A stretch of 6,422 nt of DNA from Caulobacter sp. (lineage in GTDB: Bacteria; Pseudomonadota; Alphaproteobacteria; Caulobacterales; Caulobacteraceae). The position numbers were made by a program, and so were the translations under genes. Shown piece by piece: positions 5,797 to 6,422 of this stretch (position 1 is its first letter; the number at the start of each line of letters is the position of its first letter). A model generated the notes under the pieces. It was not told the DNA's origin. It saw nothing but the letters and a program-made list of their open reading frames with translations, and did no database searches. The stretch is from assembly GCA_028291125.1 (NCBI GenBank), contig JAQGIN010000259.1, forward strand, positions 1 to 6,422, written 5' to 3'.

Positions 5797-6422
5797 TCAG
5801 TTGGCGAGACGCCTCAGGAAGGACGGGATCTCGAGATCCTCGCCTTCCTCGGCCTGCGGGGTTTCCAGCGGCTGCAGGGCGGCACGAGCGCCGCCCGTGG
5901 CGCGGGCCTGGGGCTGCGGCGCGGGTTGCGGCTCGTAGCGTTGACGGCCGCCGAACAGGCTCATCCAGCCGCCGCCCTTTTGCTGACGACGGTCCTCATA
6001 GGTGGCTTCCGAATACAGCGGCTCTTCCTCGGCCTCGGCCACCGCCGGGTCGACGATGCGGGTGACCGGGCGGGCCGAGGCGGTTATCCGCGGCTCGGCG
6101 GCGGCCTCGGTCGAGGCGTCGTCGGAGAAGTAGAGGTCGGCCTGCTCTTCCTCGGCGACGACCTCCGGCTCGGACTCCGGCGTCACGTAGAAGGGCTCGG
6201 CGGCGTAGGTGGTGGTGGCCGCGGCCGGACGCTCGGCGCCGCGCACTTCGTAGCGCGAGGCGGCCTGGACCGGTTCGGCCTGGGGCGCGGGGGCCGACGC
6301 GCCCGGGCGAGCGGTGTCGACCACCAGCGGTGCGGCCGTGGTGTTGCGCGAGGCGGCCTTTGGTTCGATCTGGGCCATCGAGGCGCCGTCCATGCCGGTG
6401 GCGACCACCGACACGCGGATCA
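5797..6422 (-). CDS. ftsZ: Cell division protein FtsZ, C-terminal part (cut by window edge)
   Basis: FtsZ is the tubulin-like GTPase that forms the division ring. Only the last 207 residues are visible. The first, IRVSVVATGMDG, is the end of the tubulin-like C-terminal subdomain. A long disordered linker of about 180 residues follows, rich in Ala, Pro and Glu with acidic patches (EPEVVAEEE). It is interrupted by a GGGWMSLFGGRQRY island (bases 5935-5976). The protein ends in the conserved C-terminal peptide DLEIPSFLRRLAN, which docks partners such as FtsA. The long linker is typical of Caulobacterales FtsZ, where it affects polymer behaviour and wall synthesis. The stop is TGA at 5799-5797 and the terminator follows. 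The GTPase domain and start lie outside the window. A GTG at 6414 could pose as a start but is internal to the FtsZ fold. Confidence 0.96.
   Translation of the reverse strand, partial: IRVSVVATGMDGASMAQIEPKAASRNTTAAPLVVDTARPGASAPAPQAEPVQAASRYEVRGAERPAAATTTYAAEPFYVTPESEPEVVAEEEQADLYFSDDASTEAAAEPRITASARPVTRIVDPAVAEAEEEPLYSEATYEDRRQQKGGGWMSLFGGRQRYEPQPAPQPQARATGGARAALQPLETPQAEEGEDLEIPSFLRRLAN

Overview
The window is very GC-rich with strong G/C preference at third codon positions, and carries the gene order ftsZ - J-domain gene - lpxC - bamD - recN - ligA. This order, an FtsZ with a long acidic/proline-rich linker ending in EIPSFLRRLAN, and sparse GANTC (CcrM) sites point to an alphaproteobacterium of the Caulobacter/Phenylobacterium type. 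The taxon is inferred from protein style and synteny; no database search was possible. It looks like ordinary, well-kept core chromosome: I see no insertion sequence, phage gene, tRNA/rRNA, CRISPR or broken gene.

Layout from left to right. 1-883 (minus): 5' part of ligA, cut by the window edge. 884-950: short gap with an 8-bp-stem dyad. 951-2648 (minus): recN. 2649-2848: gap holding a pair of inverted 27-bp repeat arms. 2849-3766 (minus): bamD. 3767-3867: short gap. 3868-4764 (minus): lpxC with a TTG start. 4765-5066: 302-bp divergent regulatory region. 5067-5723 (plus): small J-domain protein, the only plus-strand gene. 5723-5774: two hairpins, the second a probable bidirectional terminator. 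5797-6422 (minus): 3' end of ftsZ, running off the right edge.

The minus-strand genes form an envelope/division/DNA-maintenance block in the tail of a dcw-type cluster: FtsZ builds the Z-ring, LpxC commits UDP-acylated GlcNAc to lipid A, BamD helps insert outer-membrane proteins, and RecN and LigA serve break repair and nick sealing. The plus-strand J-domain gene interrupts this block, being convergent with ftsZ and divergent from lpxC, so lpxC must have its own promoter in the 302-bp region.

The most interesting items are the clustering of GANTC sites just upstream of three gene starts, a conserved-looking GGGWMSLFGG island inside the FtsZ linker, the unassigned C-terminal two-thirds of the J-domain protein, the long hairpin repeat between bamD and recN, and the prevalence of non-ATG starts (ligA GTG, bamD GTG, lpxC TTG, J-protein GTG). 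I found no clearly novel multi-gene system here.
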